A stretch of DNA of 64,000 nt from Pontibacter pudoricolor (GTDB lineage: Bacteria; Bacteroidota; Bacteroidia; Cytophagales; Hymenobacteraceae). Shown here in pieces: positions 56,277-64,000 of the stretch (its first letter is position 1; each line of letters opens with the position of its first letter). Position numbers and translations under genes: made by a program. The notes under the pieces are model-generated. The model did not search any database. It saw only the letters and a list, made by a program, of their open reading frames with translations, and had not been told where the DNA came from. The stretch spans positions 806,001 through 870,000 of the forward strand of contig NZ_CP048106.1 of the NCBI RefSeq assembly GCF_010092985.1, read 5' to 3'.

Positions 56277-56303
56277 AAAGCCCCTGAGGTTATCAGGGGC
56301 TTT
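56277..56303 (-). terminator. M16 gene terminator
   Basis: AAAGCCCCTGA / TCAGGGGCTTT stem. Read on the minus strand it runs into TTTTTTT, 18 bp after the M16 stop. Confidence 0.85.
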
Positions 56304-56320
56304 CCAGTGTGTAGTATGGC

Positions 56321-59170
56321 TTATTTTACGGATGATGTCCCTACCGGGTTACCATTGGCATCAAGCTCAACTATTTCGTAATTCAGTTTCTGAAGTTCTG
56401 CCATTACTGTTTTTTTGTCACCAACAACTACAATGTGCATATTGTCGGCAGGCAGGTGCTTCGATGCTAAAGCATCTATCTCTTTCTTGGTAATATTGTT
56501 CAGGATAGAAGTCTGCTTGTTCACGTAATCCTTCTTCAGATCATATTCAATGATACGACCCAGGAAGCCGGCTTTCTGACCTGGTGTTTCATACTTACGG
56601 GCATCAGACTGGCCGATAGAGTTCTTCATGAACTGTAGCTCTGCTTCTGTAATTCCTTTAGTTCTGAAATCGTTGATCTCCTTCATGAATTCAACAACTG
56701 AAGCGGCAGTTGCGTCGGCACGCACACCTGCCATTGCAGTGAACGGACCTGCATATTTGGTGCCTGCATAATTTGAACGAGCACCATACGTATACCCTTT
56801 ATCTTCGCGCAGGTTAAGGTTGATGCGGCTGTTAAAGGCTCCACCCAAAGCAAAGTTCATCAGGTTTGTTTTATAGTATTCGCCGGTTGCATCGTAAGGC
56901 ATAGCTACGTAACCAATACGGATCTCAGATTGTGCTGCGCCTGGCTTATCTACAAAGTAAATCTTTGTTTTAGCAATAGCAGGTGCTTTTACATCAGCAG
57001 GCATAGTTACCTTTTTCTTTTCCCACTTTTTAAGGAAGTCAAGTTTGCCAAGTATATCTTTTTCTGATATATCGCCCACCACAACCAAATTAGAAACAGA
57101 AGGAGAGAAGCTTGCTTTGTAGAACTGCTTCACATCGTCCAGCGTGATGCTGTTTACTGTTTCAGCAGTACCAGAAGTAGAGATAGCCTCGATGTGACCT
57201 TCGCCGTAAAGCAGTTTATAGTATACATTGTTAGCAATTGCTGTTGGCTGTGTAGACTGGTTAGCTATACCTTCCAATTGCTGCTTCTTCAGACGATCGA
57301 AATCATCCTGCGCAAACTTCGGACGGAACATACGCTCTTCTAACAGCGCAAGTGTCTTATCCAGGTTTTTCTTCAGGGACTGAACAATAACGTAAGTATC
57401 TTCAGAACCTGAACCTATACGGATAGAGCTACCCAGTTTGTCAAGCTCGCTGCTGAATTCTTCTGAGGTATAGTTCTCGGTGTCCTCGTTCAGCATGGAA
57501 GCTGTAAGCGACGCGATACCAGCTTTACCCGGGTTTGTAGCAGATAGTCTGTGACCGCCCTGTATCGTTAACTGTAGCGTTACCGTCGGGATCTCATCAG
57601 ATTTAGTACCGATTACTTCCAGTCCGTTCTTGAACTTGGTAGTATAGTAGTTAGGAACCGTAACGGCAGTTGCCTGGCCTGCAGTAGGGCGCTTGGTTCT
57701 GTCAAAAGAGTCAACCGCTTTTGTATACTTCAGGTTACCGTACTCCTGGGCCATTGCTACCGATTTTTTGGTATCAACGGTATAGTTGTCTGCTTTTGCG
57801 ATAAGGTCTGATTTACCTTTAGGCACTACGCTCAGAATTACGGCTGGTTTACCTTTAATGTACTGGTTATAAACGCGGTTTACATCTTCTTTGGTAACAG
57901 CCTGAATGCGGCGCAGCGCTTCCTGGATATAGTTCGGGTTATTCTCAAACGTCTCGAAAGATGCCAGCTGCGATACTTTACCGCTCACGCTCGCCAGTCG
58001 GTTGATCAGGCTTGATTCTGCTGAAGCTTTGTAACGCTGCAGGTCATCTTCAGTAACACCACGGGTTTCGAACTCAGCAATTGATTTGCGTACAAGTGCT
58101 TCAGAAGCTGCCAGGTTATTGTTCGGGAATGCCATCACAGTAATACCAAACTCACCGGCTAACTCAGAGGTAGAATTAGAAGCAGAGGCCTGTAATGCTT
58201 TCTGCTCTTTTACCATGTTTTTATAGAAGATAGAGTTTTTACCCTGTCCGATGATCTCAGCTAAAACATCCAGCGCAGCCTCGTCTTTGTGACCTGACTC
58301 AGGCGTAGGGAACGTCATGCGCAGCATCGGGAAACGCACGTTATCTTCGTAAGAAATGTAACGGTCTTTCTCCAGTTTAGCTACCATTGGCTTCATATCC
58401 TCAACAGCTGGGCCGGCAGGAATTGAACCAAAATATTTCTCAACCAGCTTTACTACATCGGCAGGTTTTACATCGCCACCTACAGTTATAGTTGCGTTGT
58501 TCGGGCCGTACCATCTAAGGAAGAAGTTCTTCAGGTCGTTTACGTTTACACGGTTCAGGTCTTCCAGGTAACCTATCGTTGTCCAGGAGTAAGGGTGACC
58601 GTAGTCGTAAAGGTTTTTAGAAGTCAGTTCATATACTAAACCGTACGGGCGGTTATCGTAGTTCTGGCCACGCTCGTTCTTTACAGTTTCGCGCTGTACT
58701 TCAAATTTCTTCTGGGTAACAGCATCCAGCAGAAAGCCCATGCGATCAGCTTCCAGCCAAAGCGCTGTCTCTAACTGGTTGCTTGGTACCGTTTCGAAGT
58801 AGTTAGTTCTGTCGCGGTTGGTTGTACCGTTCAGCGTACCACCAGCATCCGAAACGATCTTGAAGTGTTCTTCATCGGCTACGTTATCAGAGCCCTGGAA
58901 CATCATATGCTCAAAAAAGTGCGCAAAGCCGGATTTTCCAACTTCTTCGCGGGCCGAGCCGACGTGGTAGGTAACATCCACATGTACCACAGGGTCAGAG
59001 TGGTCTTCGTGCACGATCAGGGTAAGACCGTTGGATAGTTTATACTTCTCGTAAGGAATAACCAGCTCGTCGCCTTTTTTGGTTACTTTTTCTACGAGCT
59101 TAGTTTGTGCATCGGCAGCGCCTATAACGCTGGCTGTCAGAACAATGCTCAAGCCAATTTTCTGTAGCAT
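56321..59170 (-). CDS. M16-family peptidase, two fused M16 units
   Basis: A 949-residue protein with signal peptide (cleavage after ADAQ). First M16 unit (residues 40-480) has the inverted zinc motif HFFEH at 84-88 and an ENERGQ-like glutamate VKNERGQNYDN. The second (about 510-940) is the catalytically inactive half (TLQLTIQGGH...). The two-in-one form is typical of periplasmic M16 peptidases of Bacteroidota. It degrades peptides. Probably monocistronic. Confidence 0.93.
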   Translation of the reverse strand: MLQKIGLSIVLTASVIGAADAQTKLVEKVTKKGDELVIPYEKYKLSNGLTLIVHEDHSDPVVHVDVTYHVGSAREEVGKSGFAHFFEHMMFQGSDNVADEEHFKIVSDAGGTLNGTTNRDRTNYFETVPSNQLETALWLEADRMGFLLDAVTQKKFEVQRETVKNERGQNYDNRPYGLVYELTSKNLYDYGHPYSWTTIGYLEDLNRVNVNDLKNFFLRWYGPNNATITVGGDVKPADVVKLVEKYFGSIPAGPAVEDMKPMVAKLEKDRYISYEDNVRFPMLRMTFPTPESGHKDEAALDVLAEIIGQGKNSIFYKNMVKEQKALQASASNSTSELAGEFGITVMAFPNNNLAASEALVRKSIAEFETRGVTEDDLQRYKASAESSLINRLASVSGKVSQLASFETFENNPNYIQEALRRIQAVTKEDVNRVYNQYIKGKPAVILSVVPKGKSDLIAKADNYTVDTKKSVAMAQEYGNLKYTKAVDSFDRTKRPTAGQATAVTVPNYYTTKFKNGLEVIGTKSDEIPTVTLQLTIQGGHRLSATNPGKAGIASLTASMLNEDTENYTSEEFSSELDKLGSSIRIGSGSEDTYVIVQSLKKNLDKTLALLEERMFRPKFAQDDFDRLKKQQLEGIANQSTQPTAIANNVYYKLLYGEGHIEAISTSGTAETVNSITLDDVKQFYKASFSPSVSNLVVVGDISEKDILGKLDFLKKWEKKKVTMPADVKAPAIAKTKIYFVDKPGAAQSEIRIGYVAMPYDATGEYYKTNLMNFALGGAFNSRINLNLREDKGYTYGARSNYAGTKYAGPFTAMAGVRADATAASVVEFMKEINDFRTKGITEAELQFMKNSIGQSDARKYETPGQKAGFLGRIIEYDLKKDYVNKQTSILNNITKKEIDALASKHLPADNMHIVVVGDKKTVMAELQKLNYEIVELDANGNPVGTSSVK

Positions 59171-59253
59171 ATAGTTAGATTAATTTGTGATTATTAGCTT
59201 TGACTAATATAGGTATTTCAGGTTTAATCTGCTACAGCAAACTAGACCAATGC

Positions 59254-59658
59254 CTACTTTGTATCGACCAATACCTGTTTGGCAAACATGACTGAAACCG
59301 TGAGGGTTAAAAGCGAGATGATAAGCATGGCGGTAGTTAGCAGAAAAGCCATACCTGCTGTTTCTGTGGTAGTTGCGTTTCCGCTTTCCTGCACCATGTT
59401 CAGCAACCGGATAAAGTAAGTGCCTGCGCGCCAGCCCAGCAGTAAGGTTAGCAAACCGGCTTCAGCGGCACCAACTATAAAGGCCCAGCGTTTGCCGCGC
59501 TTTAAAAAATGGCCCGCCGTGAGGGCTATAAATCCGCCTATGCCCCCTGTTATAAGCGCCGTATTGGCTTGCTCGCCGGCAATGTCAACAGCTACTGCGC
59601 CACACCCGATCAGGAAAGCACCGTAAAAAGCATACAGGTAAGATATATTTTTATGCAT
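59254..59658 (-). CDS. Four-helix membrane protein, 134 aa
   Basis: 134 residues with four membrane segments (about 7-27, 33-50, 57-78 and 100-124). A short loop with EQANTALITGG between the first two. No family recognised. Convergent with nothing; it begins 125 bp upstream of the topoisomerase gene in divergent orientation. Confidence 0.65.
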   Translation of the reverse strand: MHKNISYLYAFYGAFLIGCGAVAVDIAGEQANTALITGGIGGFIALTAGHFLKRGKRWAFIVGAAEAGLLTLLLGWRAGTYFIRLLNMVQESGNATTTETAGMAFLLTTAMLIISLLTLTVSVMFAKQVLVDTK

Positions 59659-59785
59659 GGTTGGTAAAGATTATAGTTAGCGTCTGCAAATTAACAGCTG
59701 TAGCGCAAAGTATAGCATAAACTATAGTTAACTGCTACAACTTTTAGATTTAACTATAGTATGAAGTGCAGGTAATGAACGATTG

Positions 59786-60850
59786 ATGGCAAAGAAGAAC
59801 GAGATACACGAGCTGCACGGTGACCCGGCCAAGTCGGCTGAAAAAGCAGGATTGCGATATACAAGCGATGAAAAATCGGGCATAACCCGGAAAAAAGCAG
59901 GCAAAGGATACCAGTTCCTAAACGCCAAAGGCGAGCGAATTACCGATGAGAAGGTACTGGAACGAATTAATAAACTCGTAATACCACCAGCCTGGACCGA
60001 TGTCTGGATCTGCCCGCTGGCTAAAGGACATTTGCAGGCGACCGGCCGGGATGCCAAAGGGCGCAAACAATACCTCTACCACCCGGAGTGGCAAAAAGCC
60101 CGTAACAACACCAAGTTTGGCAGAATGCTTTCGTTCGGAAAAGCGTTGCCCAAACTGCGCGAGCAAATCAAAAAAGACATCCAATCAAAACACCTGGACC
60201 GCAGAAAAGTAACTGCCCTGGTTTTGGCTATTATGGACAACGCTATGATCCGGATAGGGAACAGGCAGTATGCTAAATCCAACGACTCTTATGGGCTTAC
60301 CACCATGCGCGACCGCCATGTGAAGATAAACGGAAGCCAGGTGAAATTTACGTTCCGGGGCAAGAAAGGAGTGGAGCATGACATTGACCTGAAAGACCGC
60401 CGGCTGGCACAGCTTGTAAAAAAGTGCAAGGATATTCCTGGGTATGATCTGTTCCAGTATTACGACGAGAATGGCGAACGACAGGTTTTGGAATCCGGAG
60501 ACGTGAATGAGTACCTGCGCGAAGCCACAGCCCAACCGTTTACAGCTAAAGACATTCGAACCTGGGGCGGCTCGGTGCGCATGGTAAAATGTCTGGAAAA
60601 CGTTCTGGAAGTAAACCCGGAATTAGAGAAGGAAAAAGCTATTAAGGAAGCTGTAAAAGATGTAGCCAAAGGCCTTGGAAACACGCCCAGCGTGTGCAGT
60701 AAATATTACATCCATCCAGAAGTAGTAAACCTGTTCAGAGAAGATAAATTACTGAACTACCTGCGTACTCACGATGCTAGTAAATCCAAAAGTGAATACC
60801 TCTCTGGTACAGAAGAATTAGTGCTTAAAATGCTGCAGAAAGTGCGATAG
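59786..60850 (+). CDS. DNA topoisomerase IB
   Basis: 354 residues from the ATG at 59786 (a TTG at 59783 is adjacent). Poxvirus-like bacterial TopIB: N-terminal domain with ITRKKAGKGYQFLN and IPPAWTDVWICPLAKGHLQATGRDAKGRKQY, a catalytic domain with GNRQYAKSNDSYGLTTMRDRHV (Arg), KFTFRGKKGVEH and the nucleophile Tyr in KYYIHPEVV. It relaxes supercoils by a 3'-phosphotyrosyl intermediate. Bacterial TopIB is sporadic and may be acquired; the motif density matches the neighbours. Confidence 0.94.
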   Translation: MAKKNEIHELHGDPAKSAEKAGLRYTSDEKSGITRKKAGKGYQFLNAKGERITDEKVLERINKLVIPPAWTDVWICPLAKGHLQATGRDAKGRKQYLYHPEWQKARNNTKFGRMLSFGKALPKLREQIKKDIQSKHLDRRKVTALVLAIMDNAMIRIGNRQYAKSNDSYGLTTMRDRHVKINGSQVKFTFRGKKGVEHDIDLKDRRLAQLVKKCKDIPGYDLFQYYDENGERQVLESGDVNEYLREATAQPFTAKDIRTWGGSVRMVKCLENVLEVNPELEKEKAIKEAVKDVAKGLGNTPSVCSKYYIHPEVVNLFREDKLLNYLRTHDASKSKSEYLSGTEELVLKMLQKVR

Positions 60851-61025
60851 GGAATTGTAATTTATTTTTTGAACATCTAATTAGTGCCCTCGCTCGCGTC
60901 CTGCGAGTATAAGATACAAGCGAATTCTGGCCGCGTTAAGCTATAGTTGACGTTTCATACCGCAAGTTTAGCTGCAGCGTAACTTGTGGTTAGGATTGGC
61001 AGCCAGTTTGCAACTGGCTTTGCTT

Positions 61026-61068
61026 AAAAGAAGAGAGCCTATAGTCAAACTATAGGCTCTCTTCTTTT
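61026..61068. terminator. 20-bp perfect hairpin holding two AACTATAG half-sites
   Basis: AAAAGAAGAGAGCCTATAGT (61026-61045) and ACTATAGGCTCTCTTCTTTT (61049-61068) with loop CAA. It lies downstream of topoisomerase IB within the inverted-end element. Confidence 0.75.
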
Positions 61069-61081
61069 GATCTTTTTCGCT

Positions 61082-61198
61082 GTTCCGGACATCTTTGTCC
61101 GGAACTATACCTGAAGCGGATTTCCTAATCCGCGTTGCCCGCAATTTGGGGATTAGGAAATCCCCGGCAGAGTGCTTTCGGACTAAGAAATCCGAAAG
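61082..61198. repeat. Palindrome cluster
   Basis: Four palindromes in series: GTTCCGGAC/GTCCGGAAC (61082-61105), GCGGATT/AATCCGC (61116-61133), GGGGATT/AATCCCC (61148-61165) and CTTTCGGA/TCCGAAAG (61175-61198). The last three share the unit GGATTAGGAAATCC, once inverted. REP-like. Confidence 0.65.
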
Positions 61199-61348
61199 AG
61201 CATCCGGTAAAACCGTTATTTTATTCTAAACTATGGTTTTAAGGTGGCGCGGCCAGATTCCACTTAAAAGCTCACACTCGCGGGACGCGAGCGAGGGAGA
61301 AATTCAACTTTCTAACTTCCCAACTCTCAACCTTGCTGCTCCGCAGCA

Positions 61349-62929
61349 TCAGTTTCCTTCCCGGTCGTATGCGTGGACCCGTACGTCACGGGTGGTGCGG
61401 TCTTTTGCTTCGGTTCCGAAATCAATTTCATTGCCGCGTTCAGTATCATAGATCTCTGTCATTTTTTTCCTGCCTTTTACAGTAGATCTGTCTGTGATCT
61501 CATCTTCCCCAAGGCCGCCGTAAATTTTTACCGGAATCGCATCGTTTACATTGCCTTCCACTATAATTGTATCTTCTCCGGCGAGTCCGTGTAATGTGAT
61601 GAGCTTGGTTTCTGAGGTATAAAATACGCGGTGGTATAGTTGGCGTTCAGGCGCCATAGTTGTCTGAGGCCGGTTTATAGTTACTTCGGTACTGGTATCA
61701 TCCAGCCGTTTTACTATAAATTCTTCTTCCATATCAGAGCCGGCTATAGTTACTTCCCTGGCCAGAATTTCATACATTTTCTGAGCAGCTTCAGGTAACA
61801 TATTCCGCCGGTTTTTCAGCTTATCAGTTATTTCTTTCCCTATAAGTTTGTAGACAGGGGGAGGCAGATCTTCAACTGCTTCTTCAATCACTTTATCAGT
61901 TAGGTCCTGTTGCACTTCTCCGGCGATGCGTTGCCAGTCGTCTGCAGTAAGTTCGTTCAGAAGCCGTTCGTCTATAAATGTGGCATTTATAGTCAGCGCT
62001 TTTACATCCGTAAATTTATGGTTGAACGTCTGCAGTTTGCGGGCTAAAAATTTACTGGTCGCAATAAAGGGAACAACGCCGTCATCCATCTTCAGAAAAA
62101 CCTGGTCGCGGTCTTTCGGAATAGGCTCGAAAAAGATTTCAGGTCCCTGCTTCACTATAGCCCAGTCCCATTGGCCTTTGTGCCGGTCCCAGTCACCCAC
62201 TAACAGATCCAGCAGGCGTGCCCGGGCAAACGCTTCCTGTTTAAAGTGGTGTGTGTTGGTATTAAAGCGAAGTTTCAATACATCTTCCGAATCATCAAAA
62301 CCAGCCACATGGTGCATATGTGGTTTTCTATCTGCAACTGATTTGTATTTTTCTTCCAACAGGAAGAGCTTGCCCTGTGCCAGGTGGCTGTATTGTCCAA
62401 AACTGGAGTCATTTTTAGCTACATAGTATAGTTTAGGGTTTGTGTGGTAAACACCTGCTGCTTCGGCCAGTTTAGGAATGATCAGAGCACCATACGGGTT
62501 GGCTGCGGAAGTCTGGTCTCGGAGAATGTTGGTTACAAATGTGGGTTTCCAGAAATCGTAGAGTACTTCAACGGGATCTTTATCGATTGAGCGCAACGCA
62601 TACTTCCTGCCAAGCGAATCTACCAGCTCAAAACTCAGGCTCTGGTAGCCACCACCTTTTTCAGAAAAGGTGAGTCCGCCCTGTATTTTTTTCATATCAA
62701 AAACAGGCACTTTTACTGGCTCTGACCATAGTTCGCGGTAATGCTCTCCCCAGAAAAAACGGTGTAGCAAGCCACGCTTATAATGCCGCCCTGCTGTTAC
62801 CCAAACGCTGTCAGCAGGAGCAGCTCTGGCAATGCGTGCATCCTCCTGGAAAAAGTCATCATCGGCGCATCCGCTCAGTAAAAATCCAAGCGAAACTATA
62901 GTTGCCAGCTGCTTAATCCGGAGGTGCAT
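61349..62929 (-). CDS. Lipoprotein with kinase-like GDWDRH motif
   Basis: A 526-residue lipoprotein (lipobox LLSGC near residue 21). The middle has LLDLVGDWDRHKGQWDWAIV, followed by FEPIPKDRDQVFLKMDDG, a motif pair seen in large Bacteroidota surface proteins and resembling the catalytic DxDRH element of Fam20C/HipA-type kinase folds. Upstream GALIIPKLAEAAGVYHTNPKLYYVAKN is a possible nucleotide-binding lobe. Kinase activity is inference. C-terminus (AYDREGN) is complete. It is unrelated to pgi upstream (9 bp gap) but may share its transcript. Confidence 0.65.
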   Translation of the reverse strand: MHLRIKQLATIVSLGFLLSGCADDDFFQEDARIARAAPADSVWVTAGRHYKRGLLHRFFWGEHYRELWSEPVKVPVFDMKKIQGGLTFSEKGGGYQSLSFELVDSLGRKYALRSIDKDPVEVLYDFWKPTFVTNILRDQTSAANPYGALIIPKLAEAAGVYHTNPKLYYVAKNDSSFGQYSHLAQGKLFLLEEKYKSVADRKPHMHHVAGFDDSEDVLKLRFNTNTHHFKQEAFARARLLDLLVGDWDRHKGQWDWAIVKQGPEIFFEPIPKDRDQVFLKMDDGVVPFIATSKFLARKLQTFNHKFTDVKALTINATFIDERLLNELTADDWQRIAGEVQQDLTDKVIEEAVEDLPPPVYKLIGKEITDKLKNRRNMLPEAAQKMYEILAREVTIAGSDMEEEFIVKRLDDTSTEVTINRPQTTMAPERQLYHRVFYTSETKLITLHGLAGEDTIIVEGNVNDAIPVKIYGGLGEDEITDRSTVKGRKKMTEIYDTERGNEIDFGTEAKDRTTRDVRVHAYDREGN

Positions 62930-62938
62930 GCCTGCTGC

Positions 62939-64000
62939 TTAGTTACTGTACTGTTTGTAGTATTGTATCAGGTTTGTGGTTGATGCGTCGTGTTCTGCCT
63001 GCTTATCGCTGAGCAGTTCTTTCTCTATGCTGGTAGCCAGTTGCTTGCCCAGTTCCACACCCCACTGATCGAAACTATAGATGTTCCAGATAACGCCCTG
63101 CACAAAGGTTTTATGCTCGTACATGGCCAGCAAAGCGCCCAGGTTATACGGTGTTAGCTGGCGCAGCATGATGCTTGTCGTTGGTTTATTTCCTTTGAAA
63201 AGCTTGTGCGGCAACAGGTTCTCCAGGTCTTCTGAATTCATGTTTTTCTGCTCCAGTTCGGCTCTTACTTCTTCCTTGTTCTTGCCGCGCATCAGGGCTT
63301 CGGTCTGGGCAAAATAGTTTGACATGAGTAATGCCTGGTGCTCGCCTACAGGGTTGTTGCTTACCGCTGCTGCAATAAAATCACACGGTATAAGTATGGT
63401 ACCCTGGTGTATGAGCTGGAAGAAAGAATGCTGGCTATTGGTACCTGCTGCTCCCCAGATGACAGGCTGCGTTTGATAAGTTACTTGTTCGCCATTACGG
63501 TCAGTGCTTTTGCCATTACTTTCCATTAAAAGCTGTTGCAAAAACTCCGGAAGCAGGCGCATGTACTGGTCATAAGGTAGAATGGCATGCGTCTGGCAAT
63601 TAAAGAAGTTCGTATACCAGATGCTCAGCATGGCCATCAACACAGGCACATTTTGTCGTAAAGGGGTCTGTCTGAAATGTTTGTCCATGACTTCGGCACC
63701 ACGCAACAATTCCTCGAAACGGTTATACCCAACAGCACAGGCAATAGATAACCCAATAGCAGACCACAACGAGAATCGGCCGCCTACCCAATCCCAGAAA
63801 CGGAAAATGTTTTCAGGTGCAATTCCAAATTTTTCGACCTCTGCAGTGTTGGTAGAAAGTGCCACAAAGTGTTTGCTCACGTGTGCCTGGTCTTTTGCAT
63901 GTTCCAGGAACCAGTTGCGGGCTGTGTGGGCGTTACTTATAGTTTCTTTGGTGGTAAATGTCTTAGAGGCGATGATGAAAAGCGTGGTTTCCGGGTCCAG
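62939..64000 (-). CDS. pgi: Glucose-6-phosphate isomerase, 3' part
   Basis: The frame is open to the right edge, so the N-terminus lies outside. The visible C-terminal 353 residues include [47 protein letters not shown] (catalytic His) and the late [13 protein letters not shown], all PGI signatures. It interconverts glucose-6-phosphate and fructose-6-phosphate. It precedes the kinase-like lipoprotein gene by 9 bp on the same strand. Confidence 0.96.
   Translation of the reverse strand: MDPETTLFIIASKTFTTKETISNAHTARNWFLEHAKDQAHVSKHFVALSTNTAEVEKFGIAPENIFRFWDWVGGRFSLWSAIGLSIACAVGYNRFEELLRGAEVMDKHFRQTPLRQNVPVLMAMLSIWYTNFFNCQTHAILPYDQYMRLLPEFLQQLLMESNGKSTDRNGEQVTYQTQPVIWGAAGTNSQHSFFQLIHQGTILIPCDFIAAAVSNNPVGEHQALLMSNYFAQTEALMRGKNKEEVRAELEQKNMNSEDLENLLPHKLFKGNKPTTSIMLRQLTPYNLGALLAMYEHKTFVQGVIWNIYSFDQWGVELGKQLATSIEKELLSDKQAEHDASTTNLIQYYKQYSN

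Larger units (their letters stand above)
60886..61298. mobile_element. Candidate 413-bp MITE-like element
   Basis: The ends are inverted: GCCCTCGCTCGCGTCCTGCGAGT (60886-60908) faces ACTCGCGGGACGCGAGCGAGGGA (61276-61298). The similarity extends inward to about 50 bp, with TTCTGGCCGCG facing CGCGGCCAGATT. Inside are a 20-bp terminator-type hairpin, several palindromes and no ORF. No target duplication was seen. Non-autonomous element is an inference. Confidence 0.5.

Noticed and set aside
60886..61298. Full insertion sequence
   Set aside because: There is no transposase ORF between the inverted ends, so only a non-autonomous element is supported.

Overview
The window looks like a piece of chromosome from a Bacteroidota bacterium of the order Cytophagales, most like Hymenobacteraceae (Pontibacter and relatives). 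The evidence is the gene content (DUF4199, DUF2147, a protein starting like the gliding-motility/T9SS adhesins, fused isobutyryl-CoA mutase IcmF, SpoIIAA-like paralogues), promoters of the Bacteroidota type (TTTG, about 20 nt, TAnnTTTG), and almost no Shine-Dalgarno sequences. I see no rRNA, tRNA, CRISPR, prophage or intact insertion sequence. This is mainly core-chromosome sequence with several repeat-rich intergenic patches.

Layout. 1-5 kb: the start of a large secreted adhesin-like protein, small proteins, a structured RNA region with an unusually strong Shine-Dalgarno, and an NlpC/P60 hydrolase. 5-10.4 kb: three paralogous SpoIIAA/STAS-like proteins, interleaved with an M61 peptidase and a glutamate dehydrogenase. 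10.4-16.1 kb: FKBP isomerase, IcmF and a PAS-LuxR regulator. 16.2-22.5 kb: lepA, a CYTH protein, folD, queE and an OmpA/PD40 protein. 22.5-29.5 kb: gltA through mnmE, flanked by two 0.5-kb inverted copies of a mosaic repeat. 29.6-36.2 kb: thioredoxin-like protein, a TroABCD-type metal ABC transporter with its DtxR/MntR regulator, and fabH. 36.3-42.7 kb: a glycosyltransferase, dapD, 3-hydroxybutyryl-CoA dehydrogenase, twin 50-residue membrane proteins, a beta-barrel candidate and the ABC-F protein YbiT. 43-48 kb: two DUF4199 genes (one needing a -1 frameshift), small envelope proteins, an L,D-transpeptidase-like protein and a Ser/Gly-rich protein. 48-64 kb: lipid kinase, metallophosphoesterase, Lon-N protein, mtgA, DUF417, AraC, App1 phosphatase, M48 and M16 peptidases, topoisomerase IB, a 413-bp element with inverted ends, a kinase-like lipoprotein and the 3' part of pgi.

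The most striking points are: (1) the palindrome AACTATAGTT and its close variants, iterated roughly 90 times in coding and noncoding DNA; (2) a promoter-structured leader-SD-mini-ORF-terminator unit at about 3.4-3.75 kb whose SD matches the 16S tail over 11 nt, in a lineage that normally does not use SD; (3) a DUF4199 gene broken exactly at an in-frame A AAA AAG slippery heptamer; (4) long inverted mosaic repeats around gltA-mnmE; (5) a metal-ABC permease fused to a DtxR-type regulator domain. Operon-like runs are lepA region to queE-OmpA (+ strand), fabH-mntR-troABCD (- strand), mtgA-DUF4440 (+) and the DUF4199 pair (+).
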